Numbered from the stretch's first letter, positions 1-11,919 are shown. The stretch is DNA of 64,000 nt from Cryptomeria japonica (GCF_030272615.1 NC_081407.1:435954230-436018229); one strand, 5' to 3'. The notes: generated from the sequence alone by a model not told the origin. Made by a program: numbers and translations.

Positions 1-2737
1 GAGCCTTATCCCTAGAGGAAAGGACTTTATGATGAATAGGAGATAAAGATTCATAAGTGGATTTAGAAATTTGAGGGGATTCATAAAGAGATTTGTTCAT
101 CGCCAAGATTTCCTTATGAGGGGAATGAGAGTTGATAGAAGTAGAAGATGATTTAGTTGAAGTGAGATCATCATCACTACTAAATATAGCATTCACACTG
201 AGAGATGGTCTTTTAGATGCTTTGGTACGTTTGCAGGGATTATAGCCGAGTCCAAAGGCATAATTGTGAAAATTAGTCTCTAGAGGAACTTTTATCCCTT
301 GTTCATGAGCACCACAACCATTTCCATGATACCCATGCTTAGCAAAAATGCGAAAACCATGACCATAATGATCAGCCATTTCAGGAAGAGAAGGTGGTTT
401 TTCATAAGACAAAGAATCAAACTCTTCATAATTAGAGGTGTGAGGAGAAGAAGTTTGAGAAGTGGCCACAAAATTATTGCTCATAGGTTCAAGTAAGACT
501 GATTGATCTCTAGTTTCTTCCTTCTTTTTACCTTTAAGATCTCTAGGAGGAACCCTATACTCACCTACAAAGGTGGGATTAAAGTCAAGAGATCCCCAAT
601 CATCTTCTGTGAGAACCTTCTCAGGATCAAAAGCCTTTTCATGTGTAGACTCAAGTTGAGAAGGATCTTCTTCAGGAGCTTTAGGCTCATCCAAAGAATT
701 TTGATTATTAGAAGGTGATGATTCATCCATAGGTATCTTGTTCAAAGAGTCATCACTAGAAGAGGAAGGCTTAGAAGAACTCCCTTTGGAAGTAGATGTT
801 TGCAAACAAGCTTGAAAATTAGTATCACCTATCAAGGTATATGTCTTATTGTTATAAATGAATTTAACTTGTCTATGCAATGTAGAGGGGACAGCTTGCA
901 TACCGTGAATCCAAGGTCTCCCTAATAACAAGTTGTATGTTAGATTTCCCGACATAACATGGATAGGAGTAGGCAAAGTAACAGGTCCCACTGTGATGGG
1001 TAAGGTGATAATACCTAATGAAGACTTAGCCACATTATCAAAGCCTCGAATGGGATGAGGGTCAGGCTCAATAAGGGATGTATCCACATTCATCTTATGC
1101 AATAGATTAATGCTACATACATTAAGGCCAGAGCCATTATCTACTAATGTTCGTCTTATAGCCGTGTCATTTATGATAACCACAATCATCAAGGGATCAT
1201 ATTGTTGTTGAATTTCACTAGTAGGCAACTCATCTTGGGTAAACACAATTTGAGCTTTAGGATTCATCACAGAGTTAACTAAAGATGCTATATTACTAGA
1301 TGTATTCGGTGGAGGAACATTCAAATATTTCAAGGCATCTTGTAACATTCCATGATGAGCGAAAGAAGTTTGGATCAAATCCCAAAGGGATATCTTAGCA
1401 GGGGTAGCTTTAAGTTGTTCTATGAGATCATATTCCTTACCGAGAACTTGTGAAATACATGGAGCTTGCGGAAGAATTGGTTGAGAAGGAGGAAGTGAAG
1501 TTGGGCTAACTAGAGGAGGATTAGGTTGCCTATTGTTTCTTGTGTTATAGGTATGAGCAACCGCATGATAACTCTCTCTAGTCAGTTGCTTAGCATACTC
1601 ATAAGGGCTCTTAGTAGAATAACCTCCTTGCACAGTAATAATAGGTTTCTTAGGAGTGCAAAAAGAATCATTAGCATAACCACCTTGAACCACTAAGATA
1701 GGCTTATTTAAAGGTTGAGAATTTTGAGAAGGACAAGCACCTTGGATAGTGAAGAGAGGTTTGTTAGGTGTTCCATTCACATGTATCAAATTGATTGAGG
1801 ATGGTTTAGAGGAATGAACCAAAGCTTTGGAAGAATTATTGATAGTCTTCTCTTGCACTAAAATCTTATCACGAATTAAATCAATTTTAGGAGAGAGACA
1901 AGGGGTAAGCATTGATGTTCTAGTAGGAAAAGTAATACTAGGAAAGGTCATGTCATCCTCTATCATCAAAGGATCTAGATGGGGAATAAACTCTCTAGGA
2001 GAAGAATCAACATTACTCTCTAAAGTCTCACTTTTGAGAGGGAGATCTTTGAAAGAGATGTTAACCATCTTGTTTTGAACTAGGGTATCCTTATGAGTAG
2101 AATCAAGTTGAGGAGAGGGAGATGCTTTATTTTTAGAGGAAGAATAATTGAGATTCAAGGAAGGTGAGAAACTATCAAAGGAGTTTCCAATCTTTATTTC
2201 ATCCCCTTTGGCTAGGGGTAGAGAATAATCTATACCTTCTTCTAATGGTTCATCCCAAATAGTGAGGTTGTTGAAAGGAATGTTTGAAGTATTGTCAATT
2301 TCGGGAGAGGAGATAACATTGTTTATTAATTCCTCATCCTTAGAAGGGAGAGCATCAATAGATGTGTTAAACTCATCCTCTTTCCTCAAAATATGTTCAA
2401 TATGATCTTTAGGGGAGAGAGAATTAAGGAAATTGCTTATTATTTCATCTTCTTTCTCTAAGGGATGCTTATGTGTAAGACAAACTTTAGGAGAAGGATA
2501 AACATTTATCATTAATTCATCATCTCTAGTGGGAATCTTGTTGGAAAAGGAAATGCCATCACTAGGAAATGTAGGGATAATGTCATTTTCTTGCACAAAA
2601 GAATCCTCATGAAGGGAGTGTTTTTTAGGAGGAACATGAATAGACTTCTCCAAAGATTCATGCTTAGGAAGGAGATCTTTGAAAGAAGTGTTCATAACCT
2701 CTTGTTGCACTAACATGCCCCATTGGAAGGACCAACT
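1..2737 (-). CDS. Gypsy gag-protease polyprotein, open to window edge
   Basis: On the minus strand one frame stays open from 2737 down to position 2, about 912 codons, and leaves the window; the first ATG is at 2716-2714. I checked every codon in this frame and found no stop. The long N-terminal part is rich in Ser, Pro, Lys and acidic residues and has loosely repeated blocks around 1640-1800 (VQGGY type). Near 1440-1320 is a segment with SLWDLIQTS, a wording common in plant Gypsy polyproteins. A retropepsin follows at about 1210-815: LVDNGSGLNV carries the active-site Asp and LLLGRPWIHG is the C-terminal hallmark. The tail is Ser-rich. I see no CCHC knuckle. The frame is probably fused by one frameshift to the upstream minus-strand ORF that ends at 2710. 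Family assignment to Gypsy (Tat/Athila side) is from the protease. Confidence 0.8.
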
Positions 2738-3345
2738 TTAGGAGAAAATAAGTCAATGTCCATCAATACCTTTTCACTTAAAGAGGCATCATGTAGGGAA
2801 GGTAAAGTAACATTAAGAAAGGTGTTTATGATATTATTCTCTTCCTCTAGGATAGCTAAATAGGAAGGGCACATTTTAGGAGAGTTGTCAAGATCACTCT
2901 TAAAGTCTTCATCCTTAGAGCATGGGAGAGTCTCAAAGGGATTGATAGCAACTCTTTTAGGCACTAAAATGTTGTTATAGATAGGAGGAGGTTCTTTAGA
3001 AGAAGGAAAAATTGAAACAAGGGAAGCTAACCCATTATCACATCTATGGAATGAATGCATCATGACAATAATTTTCCTCTTTAAAATGATAACACATGCA
3101 AAATAGAAGAAAATGATCAATTTTAACCAATGCAAGCACTTAGAATGTAGATTTAGAAAATGAATTTTATGATTCAAATGAGTTCCTAAATCAGATTTGA
3201 AATTATTGATCCAAATTAAGCTATCCACAAGTTTAACTTTGAATTGAAAAATTAGGGTTTTAGCAAAAATTTCCTCTAAATTTTTGAATCTTCCAAGAAA
3301 TTGAAACTTGTAAATACAAATTTGAATTTGAACTAGCATAAACAC
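2710..3345 (-). pseudogene. N-terminal part of the Gypsy gag frame
   Basis: This 211-codon minus-strand ORF lies between the primer site at 3401 and the long gag-protease frame. Its plausible real start is the internal MMHSFH at about 3065, because the first third is Phe/Leu/Lys-rich and looks like 5' leader. The C-terminal half is Ser, Pro and acidic-rich, like the downstream frame. It ends at 2710 just where the longer frame opens in another phase (ATG at 2716), which suggests a single frameshift in an otherwise intact gene. A programmed shift is possible but there is no evidence for it. Function unknown; inferred gag N-terminus. Confidence 0.5.
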
Positions 3346-3382
3346 CCAAATTTGAAAACATAAATTAGAGAAGATTGGAGTT

Positions 3383-3401
3383 CATGTCGGGTTCACCAAA
3401 A
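3383..3401 (-). other. Primer binding site of minus-strand Gypsy
   Basis: Read on the minus strand, the sequence directly after the LTR is TTTTGGTGAACCCGACATG. It starts with TGG two bases past the LTR end, as expected for pairing with a tRNA CCA tail. I could not name the tRNA. The position fixes this LTR as the element's 5' LTR, with the coding region to the left. Confidence 0.6.
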
Positions 3402-5041
3402 TGTGTGGGGGAAAAAGTGACACTAAGCAAACATGCCCTAATCTCACTTTCAATCACACACTTGTGGAATACAAAAGAGCCTAGAGGTATCACACAATTG
3501 GCTACTTCTTTTTGTGGAAGAGAGAGACACGGGCTACCTATTAGGATTTCTATTCCTTTGTTGCAAATGATAGGTAGAATGATGCAAGTTCAATCCCTAA
3601 CCTCAAAGTGCAAGTATGAACTAATAACAAGATTACAGAATTGAACTTAAATGATGGAAAGCTGTAAACACAAGGACAAGACAAGAATGCAAATGCGTAC
3701 CCAGAGTTAAAATCTGACTAAAATGTTCGGGACGGGGGCGCGGGCGCCACTATCCTAAATCTGCCCCTGAAACTGCTCTGAAAACTGTTGTTTTGCACTC
3801 TGGAAAAGTTGTCAAAAATGCTGAAAATGTTGTCTGTCAGGAGGACCAGGGCGCCCAGCACCCCTGTCCCAGGGACCAGGGCACCCAGTGCCCCTGTCCT
3901 GGTCTTTTGCTTTGAAATTTGGTGTGAAGTTCGGTCTCCGTCTGCTTCTTCCGGATCTGTAACTTGCGGCGTCGTCCGAGTCCCGAAACCTGCACTTATA
4001 TCTGAAAAGGTGTTGTGGGCGGCTATATAGGGTTTTGCCTTAGTCAAACCCCCACTTCAGTGATTTCCACCTCCACGAATAGCCAAGTTGTATTGTAAAA
4101 TGTATTGTGTGTGCAGACCTAGTGTGTGTGCAAGGTCCTTAAATGCAAGAAAGCAAACTAGAGCAACCTAGAAAGTAAACCCTAATTGATTGTAAATGAT
4201 AATGTAAATGCTCTAAATCAAGATGCAAAGTGATCTAAAGCATGAATAAAGGATATATTGAAGCTTATGCAAAGACATGAAAACAACATGAAATCATACC
4301 CAACCCTCAAGGGAGGAGTACAAGCCAATCTTCAGTCGGTAATCTCCTATTGTTCTTCAATGTCTTCCAAGCCCTAAATGGATGAATGAAATTGATAAAT
4401 GCTTGATAGAGGGATGTTGAATGTTGTTGAAGTCTTCAAAGATCTGCTCTTTCGCTGCATAGAAGGTCCTTGAAAACAAAAATCGGATCCTTTCAAATGA
4501 AGAAAGAGAGCTCTTAAGTAGGAAACCCTAGGTCGTAATTTCGTCTTTTGGCCGACCTAGAGATTGAATCTCCCACCAATTTCTTGGGGTTAAGCTTTAT
4601 TTTATGATTGGATCGTGCTCCTAAAATTTTGGGAAAAATGTCCGGGACCATGTTGCACTCTGGGCGCCATGGTCCCGACAACTTTTCACCAAATTTTCAG
4701 GGCCGTCGGATATGATGATTTTAGAGAGAATCCCGAAGTTACAGCTGATTTCGAGATGTTTTGACCCCCGAAATCAAGCCCCCAAGTTCAAAATAGGACC
4801 TAATTAGGGTTTTTGATTACATGATGTATAGGAGGAATAAAATGAAAAGGGCACACTTTAATGAAAGGGCCCAACTTTATGATGTAGGAAATGATAAAAT
4901 AAGACCTTAGACCTAATTAATTTAATTAATTAAGTGCTAAAGGGGAAATGCAATGCAAAATACAAAATGCGCCAAGGCCGGTGCTAAACTAGGTGTGAAA
5001 TTGTACCACCCTAGCAAGTGCGTACAATTTACGACGCTACA
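3402..5041 (-). repeat. Gypsy 5' LTR, family F copy 1
   Basis: A 1640-bp LTR. On the minus strand it begins TGTAGCGTCG and ends CCCACACA. It aligns along its length with 61092-62749: the edges match, as do internal blocks such as the one about bringing 'gtacaagccaat' at 4319 and 62005. The internal segment 3722-3900 is GC-rich and holds a short direct repeat built on ggaccagggc. Overlapping ORFs on both strands across that GC block are compositional, not genes. No second LTR of this element lies inside the window. Confidence 0.8.
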
Positions 5042-5651
5042 TTTTCATATAGGCTTGCATCTTTTTCCCTACGACTGCCACTATTTATGACTGCTTGGGT
5101 TCTTCCATATCCAGGTACATTATGATAGGTGCATACTGGGGCATATTTCATTGTATGGCATGTTTTGGATCCTTCTTGTACAAATCGGTGACCTGGTACT
5201 AGTGTTTATCAACACTTACCTTCTCGAAGAGGTATCGGTGTGTTTGAGGGTTTTCTTGCACGAACCCACAACTCTGTATTAGTGTTTCTTAACACTTGCA
5301 TTGTTGTGTGCAAGAAATTCCCATTTGTCTACAGAGTCAGTCCACGCCCTGCATTTCTCATGGCATCCTGATTTCTATAATCAATGGTGCAAGTCACTCA
5401 GGGCAACATCAAACTAGGTTGGCTCTCCACATTTGTTGTGCACAAAATCTCACCATCATTCCATCAAATCCTAAACTCAATAATCCCATGGAGTTCTCAA
5501 TTGCCCCCATTTTCCTCTGCGGTCTCACATCTCATATTCTTCTTTCCAAATACCTCACGACTGCTTCATATTTGTTCCTCATCTATCCCTTCCACCTTAA
5601 TTTTTCTTCCTCTATTTTTTTTTTCCTCACATAATCAATTATGATTCTGAT
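5042..5651 (+). other. Non-coding, probable 3' UTR of a Tat-like Gypsy
   Basis: This stretch lies between the outer edge of the family-F LTR and the ~50-bp tandem array. It has no ORF with recognisable homology; a 112-codon ORF at 5296-5634 is Ser/Leu/Ile-rich and ends in a T-run. Position before the array, purine tract and LTR start suggests 3' UTR of the element whose LTR begins at 6442. That is inference. Confidence 0.35.
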
Positions 5652-6240
5652 TCATGTCTTATACAGGATGAATCCTTCCTGAAACCAGACGTTGTGATCT
5701 GTTCATGTCTTATACAGGATGAATCCTTCCTAAAACCAGACATTGTGATCTGATCATGTCTTATATAGGATGAATCCTTCCTAAAACCAGGCGTTGTGAT
5801 CAGTCATGTCTTATACAGGATGTATCCTTCCTAAAACCAAACACTCTGATCATGTCTTATACAGGATGAATCCTTCCTGAAACCAGACATTATGATCAAT
5901 CATGTCTTATACAGGATGAATCCTTCCTGAAACCAGACGTTGTGATCTGATCATGTCTTATACAGGATGAATCCTTCCTGAAACCAGACATTGTGATCTG
6001 ATCATGTCTTATACAGGATGATTCCTTCCTGAAACTAGACATTGTGATCAGCCATGTCTTATACAGGATGTATCCTTCCTGAAACCAAACACTCCGATCA
6101 TGTCTTATATAGGATGAATTCTTCTTGAAATCAGATATTGTGATCAATGGTGTCTTATATAGGATGAATCCTTCCTGAAACTAGACACTTTGATCATCTT
6201 TGTCTTATACAGGATGAATTCTTCTTGAAACCAAACTGAA
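5652..6240 (+). repeat. Tandem array, 12 units of about 50 bp
   Basis: Units begin (t)catgtcttatacagg at 5652, 5703, 5754, 5804, 5850, 5900, 5951, 6002, 6052, 6098, 6148 and 6198. Spacing is 50-51 bp except two 46-bp steps (5804 to 5850, 6052 to 6098) that recur five units apart. The units opening those steps share the variant tgtatcc and the ending aacact, so the array has a ~248-bp higher-order period. A 51-bp unit keeps a 17-residue frame open on the minus strand; I regard this as a by-product. Tat/Ogre Gypsy elements are known to carry tandem repeats in the 3' UTR. Confidence 0.9.
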
Positions 6241-6426
6241 TCTAGATCTTATCAATCGAATCAAATCAAATCTATCAAGATATCAATTTCGCAAAACTCC
6301 AAAGATCGAATACCTCAATTGATCTCCCGAGGGGGCATCACCATACCATAATCTATCAATCAAGAGCCGGGGCATCCTATCAAAACAAGATTATTCTTTG
6401 AATCAATGTGTCATCACACTTCGCTT

Positions 6427-6441
6427 CAAAGAGGGGCAAAA
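6427..6441 (+). other. Polypurine tract before LTR start
   Basis: The run caaagaggggcaaaa sits directly before TGTAGACAC, the expected arrangement of a plus-strand primer next to a 3' LTR. It supports the reading that 5042-6441 is the 3' end of a plus-strand element. Confidence 0.6.
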
Positions 6442-9388
6442 TGTAGACACTTAAAAATAATTATTTTAATTACTTTTAATTCCTCACATAATTAATTAAT
6501 TAATTATGTTAATTCAAATTCCTCTCAATATTAATTAAATATAATTAATATCATCACTATAGCATATGATTGATTTATTTAATAAATCAATCCCTTTCTT
6601 TATTCTTCTAAAAAAATCAAATCCTCACAAATCTTCCTCTTAGCTAATTAATTTCAATTAATTAGTTAACCTACATGATTCCTACAAATCATCTTCTTAA
6701 TTCATTCTTCTAGAAACTCCCTAAACTCACTTAACATTATTCTTCTAATTTTTTATTCCCTCCACTCATTCTCTCTCCTAGTCAAATTCTCCTACAAATA
6801 TTAATCCCACCTAACATTTCCTCTAATCCCCCTCCTAATGAGTCATTAATGGTTAATCATCATGATTAGTCACAAAGTCAACTCTTTGTCCTTTTCATCC
6901 AGCCACTAGCTTTAAATGCTCTTTTTCTAGGTGAATGTAAGATTTTCAAAATCACACATTCCTCTAGGCATCCCCTCTCCCAATGAATTTTTAATTCCTT
7001 TTTATTCCTCCAATCTCGATGATATCCTTTTTTGGAGAATTTTTAATTCCTCCAATGCATCTTGTGGAGTGTGGAGATACGAAATGCCTTTAAGGCATAT
7101 TTCTTGGTCTCCACACCCTCTCTTGGACCTTGTGTGAGCTCACAAGTAAATCTTATCCCTTCATCTCAAATTCATCCTAGCCCTATATTTTCCTCTCCTC
7201 TTCCCATAAAATAGGGCTCCATCCCTTCATTCAAAACATCTTGAAATCCAGTAAGTTTATGCTGCCCTTTTGAGCCTAGGAAATCATCTTGGCAACTTGA
7301 TCATCTCATCCTTATCATTTTTCAAATCCATTCCATTTGTGCACAACATTGGAGAGTCATCCACATCCAACAATCAAAGGATCACATCAAGTGGAGCATT
7401 ATCAAGGGGCACCTTCACTTCATCAAGCTCAATCTGAAGGAGAAGGTAAAATAGCAAGGTGAAATGGTCTTTTAATGATATTTTAGCATTTTGCATGTTT
7501 ATTTCGTTATGTTTTGGTCATTTGACCTTCAAATCTGTTTTCCCCTCTTTAATAATTTTTTTTTTTATTATTATTATTATAATTTTTTTTTTAATGCAAC
7601 ATCCTAAACATATTATATATATATATGTACATTTTTACATGTGCATTTATATGTATATAAACATTTATATTACATTTATGATAAAAGGACTGTATTCTCT
7701 TTTTTTTCTTTTCATTTTAATATGCAGCATTAAAATAATGATAGTAAATAAAATAGCATGTTACATATTCCAAATAGCTTATTTCTTCAATACAAATGAG
7801 CATCAATCTATTTAGCAAATATTGGATTTATCTTATTTAGTCTCTTTCTTTTCTTTTCTAATATGCAGAATATAATACTATAACATTGACTATCATAGAA
7901 ATAAAACAACAACCTGAAGTTGATATATATTTCTTTTCTTGAGTATAAGGCATTAAGACAAATAGGTGTTTACATTAGTCTTTTTTTTTTTTTTAATACA
8001 AGCATCTAAACCATCTACATTTTTCTTTGTTAAATCAAAAAAAAATACTTAGATCTCTCCCCTATACTAAATCTAAATTTTCAAATCATATAAAAGCAGA
8101 TTATTTAAAACTAACAGTTTTAAATAAATGTATTCCTTTCCATATTAAATTCCTAATAGTTAACTTTAGAGATAGACTATTAAATCTAGATTTATTTTCT
8201 GCAATAATAAAGAAAAGAAAAATGACAGAATTAAATAAATTACAACAACAACATAATAGCCTAAATTCCATTTAAAACTATATCATCAAGCTAAATGCAA
8301 CATTTAATGTTCATACTAAAATCTGTTTATCTATATTTGCATTTGGAACTAAATAAATAGGACTAACAGTTTATTTTTATCTCCTAACATTTCTACTTTT
8401 CTATTTCCTAACATTTCCATTTTACTTTTTGCATTTTTTTTTGTATAAATTACAGAGATAAATAGATGATAGATTTCAATATATGACAGATTTCAAATAA
8501 ATGATAGATTTCAGGTAATTAATAGATTTTGAATAAATGGCATATTTCAGATGAAAGACAGCAGCATTAACTTTACAGAATTTATTCAAATGTTTTCTCC
8601 TTACAAAAAAAAAATCAACATCTTTAGTAAATACACTACATTACATGGTAAGCCTTCTTGAATAGTACATTTCCTTTTTAAAGTAAATACAACATAAAGA
8701 TCTCCTCTTTCATTTCTGCAATTGAAGTACAATACTTTAATCCCTGTTCTTTTTCTGCAACTAAAATAGAATCAACAACTCCTAGCTTTCCTTTTTCTTC
8801 TTTTCCAAGCAAATCTGCATACAAAATCTTAAGGTTGTGACCATGGAGTGCTTGCCTCCCAGCCTAGGCTTACTAGAAGCCACCCCCAAGCTTGGAGAAC
8901 CAAGTCCTAGATGGGTTACATTCAAGCAAACACAAACAAGCATGGGAAAAACTCAACAAACGCATTCCCATCCCAAGGCTGAACTTCATCACATAATGTG
9001 ATGTTTACATGGGTGGAAGTGGACCAAGTACCTTGAGGAGAACTGCAAGATAGTAGATCATAGCCAACTCATGACAACCAAGAACACAACATAAGTCCAT
9101 CTTAACCCAACATCCTTATGACCCCCAAGGCATACATGCCATACTTTCTCCCCTTATGACCCCCGAATGCATAAACAAAACTATGCAGCAAGGGTCACAT
9201 AAACAAACCCTTGAGATCACTCTCTTGAAGAGAACCTCTCACCCAAGGCTATCAAACACCTTCCACCCCCAAGACCATTTTGCCCTCCCAAGGGTAAGAT
9301 GGCCTTGGATACTCCCAAAACACAGAAAATGCATAACAAAATGGGAGAAGACTCATATAAGAATTTTCACAAATAAAATACAAGAGAA
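6442..9388 (+). repeat. Tat-like LTR start and unresolved AT-rich sequence
   Basis: The segment opens with TGTAGACACTT after a purine tract and continues through AT-rich sequence with attaattaatta runs, typical of U3. A possible TATA-type signal, cataaaatagggc, lies near 7206. 7550-7640 holds poly-T, an att microsatellite and a short ta repeat; 7850-8800 is AT-rich with no gene. From about 8840 to 9388 the base composition is more even, but I recognise no coding domain. I could not find the right-hand LTR end, so part of this may belong to another element. It resumes at 17322 after the inserted LARD. Confidence 0.35.
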
Positions 9389-9393
9389 AGCAC
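9389..9393. other. Target site duplication of LARD, left copy
   Basis: agcac precedes the left LTR and agaac (17322-17326) follows the right LTR: four of five bases match, as expected for an old 5-bp duplication. Confidence 0.5.
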
Positions 9394-10527
9394 TATTACT
9401 ACTTATCAAATTGTCATTAGTTTTATTTTCAAAGTCATACTATATACTCTGGTCGGTTAGCACTACCGAATCATGCAGTTGGTATACACACAGAGAAGTC
9501 GGTATGCACAGTCTAGTCGGTTACAGAAGAAAGCAGTTACAGAACATAGTATACACCAAGCCGTCTATCGAGTATCTTTTTGAGACTACCGAGCAGTAAA
9601 GATGACACACCGAGTTGATATTCACCGAGTGAAACGTGTTACTAGATACATTGAACCTGGACATGCATATGAAAACGTGTTACAAGATCGAGGCACATCT
9701 AACCGTTATTACATTGGAAATTGCACCAAAAGATTGTGTATGATTACAAGGACAATCTAACCAATGAAATATTTTGTTTAGTTATTCATTCAAGGAATCT
9801 TGTTTGTAAGATCGAAGCAATGAATTGGATCACCATTTTAAGAGATCTATTTATATAGCATGAGTTAAGAGCAAGGTATGTGCATGTATGTATAAAGGAA
9901 GATTGTTACAGAGACACAAAGATCACCGAGAAGGTTTTCAGAGAACAGTCGAAGAATAGAGTAAACAGAAGGGTTTACTGAGTTACTATATGGGTTACTG
10001 AGGTATGCTATAAGCAAGGTAATCTTATTCTGAGCACATAGAATCTGCTATAACATTTCAGATGTAAAGTTGCAGATATTTGTAATGATTTTATTGTAAT
10101 ATTGTGAAGTTGAAAGAGAAACCTTTAACAAGGTAAGAGACTCTAACCAGGTGCAACATTCAGAATAAATGTAATAAAATCCTTTAGCAAGGTAGATCTA
10201 ATAGATCTTGATACTCCTAACAGGGTAAGCTATCAGAAATAGCTAAACATGTAGCTCTAACCGAGCATCTTTATTATTGCACTAGTGAAGTTGTGGGTGC
10301 CATCCCCACCGCATTTTTTCTCTCTAACCAAGAGTTTCTACGTAACCAAAATATATGTGTTATGGAGTGAATCATGTATGATTGTTATTTATTTGTTTTA
10401 ACTTTATTTTATGTTACTGCACTATTCAGTTTATGCATAACAGTAAAGTTATTATTCAAGAAAAGTTTTGAAGTACTGATTCACCCCTCCCATCTCAGTA
10501 CATTAGCTTTCCATATTGGGCCTAACA
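9394..10527 (+). repeat. LARD 5' LTR
   Basis: 1134 bp, aligned with 16162-17321 from the first bases (tattactac against tgttactaa) to the shared end gggcctaaca. The first dinucleotide has decayed from TG to TA. Compared with the 3' LTR it lacks a short block near 16917-16955 (ctaaccaagtcaataaattg type). Reiterated cctttaacaaggt-like motifs lie at about 10118-10265, and a gtgggtgccatccccaccgc cassette at about 10290. Confidence 0.85.
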
Positions 10528-10529
10528 AT

Positions 10530-10541
10530 TGGTATCAGAGC
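10530..10541 (+). other. Primer binding site (initiator Met tRNA)
   Basis: TGGTATCAGAGC two bases after the LTR end, the usual plant Copia primer site for initiator methionine tRNA. It confirms the plus orientation of the LARD. Confidence 0.85.
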
Positions 10542-10589
10542 TACAATCTTGGAAAAGGGTTTAACTACCTAAAGAGAAAGATCTTATCA

Positions 10590-11919
10590 ATGGAAGGCTA
10601 TAAACAATCTCGAAGGATTGTGTATCTGCAAGAAGAGCTGGATCATGCAAAGGCAAATGCAAAAATCTTTGAAAGTAAGAAAAAGATTATCTGATGACTT
10701 GTAGGATTCTCAAGAGTTAGTGGAACAAAATGAGACATCATCTGAGAACATTATATATGAAGAGACTGAAGAAATTATTGGGGTATTGAAAGAAAAGAAC
10801 AAAGCATTGGTTGATCAACTAAAAGCAATGAAAAGAGAACATGAACATTTCAGTACACAGATGACTGAAAATCTAGATATATTAAGGACGGCTGAAGATA
10901 AAGCAATAGATCTACAGAGAGAGAAACAACAACTTGAAGTCTTAGTATCTGATAAGAATGATGAAATCATAAGGTTGACTGGGATTCAACAAAATATGAC
11001 AGATCAACTAGGTTATGCACATCATGAAGCAATTCTAAACAATGATGAGAATCAAGCATTGAAACTTGAAGTATCAAGATTGATCAATGAACTTGAAACA
11101 GAGAAGAAATCCAAAGAAACATTGAAGAAGATTTATGAAGCATCAAAGATGTTGGATGAGCAATTGAATACAAGAAGACCTAACAAATATGCAGGACTTG
11201 GTTGCAAAGGAAAAGACTCTACCGAGAAAGGAATTCATACTACCGAGAAAGGAGAATCATCAAAGCAAGCTGGAAATAGGAATAAAATTAAAAAGAAGAA
11301 GCCTATTTGCTACTACTATGGAAATCAAGGTCATACTGCCAACATATGCTAGATCAGAAAAGGTAAGCAACCGAATATCACTAAGTCAAATGAGTATTGT
11401 TACAATTGCAATAAATATGGTCACACATCTAATCAATGTAGGACAAAGTCTATTAACAACTATCAGAAGGCAAAATTCAAAGGGTTTTGTAAAAATTGCA
11501 ATAGATATGGACATAGTACCGAGAAGTGTTGGTTTAAGCAAAAGAATCACATGTGGTCTGCACACCAAGCAAACACTAGTGGTTACCAAACTCACACAAA
11601 TCCTTGCCGACAATATGCAGCAGTACCATGGGATTACAATACAAGGATATGGTGCGAATGTTGTGGAAGATATGGACATATAAGTGCCAACTATTTTATA
11701 ATATTTGGAATGAACAACCGAAGTTCATGGAGAAATCTAGGTATGGCAGGTTTTCATTGTCACAAAGTTGGACATTTAGCTGGAGATTGCAGAGATCAAC
11801 CTAGAGGAGACACTAAAGAGATAAAAGAAAAATTCAAGATGATTTGGAAAAAGAAGAAAATCATGTCAGATGAAGAAAGCACCTTACCTACTGAGTTAGG
11901 TGCACCTATTCCAAATTAA
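10590..11919 (+). pseudogene. LARD gag-like protein, coiled coil plus zinc knuckles
   Basis: The frame starts at MEGYKQSRR (10590) and breaks after KKKII (10694). From 10720 to 11919 it is one frame, interrupted by a single TAG at 11350. The N-terminal ~150 residues are Glu, Lys, Leu-rich and read as a coiled coil. The C-terminal half holds five CCHC-type motifs: CYYYGNQGHTANIC (second Cys lost), CYNCNKYGHTSNQC and CKNCNRYGHSTEKC (both complete), CECCGRYGHISANY (last Cys lost) and a last one ending HCHKVGHLAGDC (first Cys lost). Knuckles bind RNA in retroelement gag proteins. It lacks the UBN2-type gag core seen in the autonomous Copia copies here, so it may not be a simple derivative of them. 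Confidence 0.7.

Noticed and set aside
3718..4047. Overlapping ORFs on both strands in the GC-rich LTR block
   Set aside because: Low-complexity Gly/Thr/Pro readings produced by the direct repeats; the second LTR copy does not keep them open.
5896..6147. Minus-strand ORF with a repeating 17-residue peptide
   Set aside because: The reading is open only because the repeat unit is 51 bp; 46- and 50-bp units break it, and it lies in an element 3' UTR.
5652..6240. CRISPR-like array
   Set aside because: Units are contiguous tandem copies without unique spacers, in a plant retroelement setting.
7459..7815. Hydrophobic 118-codon ORF
   Set aside because: Translation of poly-T, att and ta microsatellite sequence gives Phe/Ile runs that mimic a membrane protein.
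9156..9599. 147-codon plus-strand ORF
   Set aside because: It crosses the left border of the LARD LTR at 9394, so it cannot be an ancestral gene, and it has no recognisable domain.
10530..10541. tRNA gene fragment
   Set aside because: Only the 12-bp primer complement is present; no cloverleaf flanks it. The same holds for the other TGGTATCAGAGC sites.
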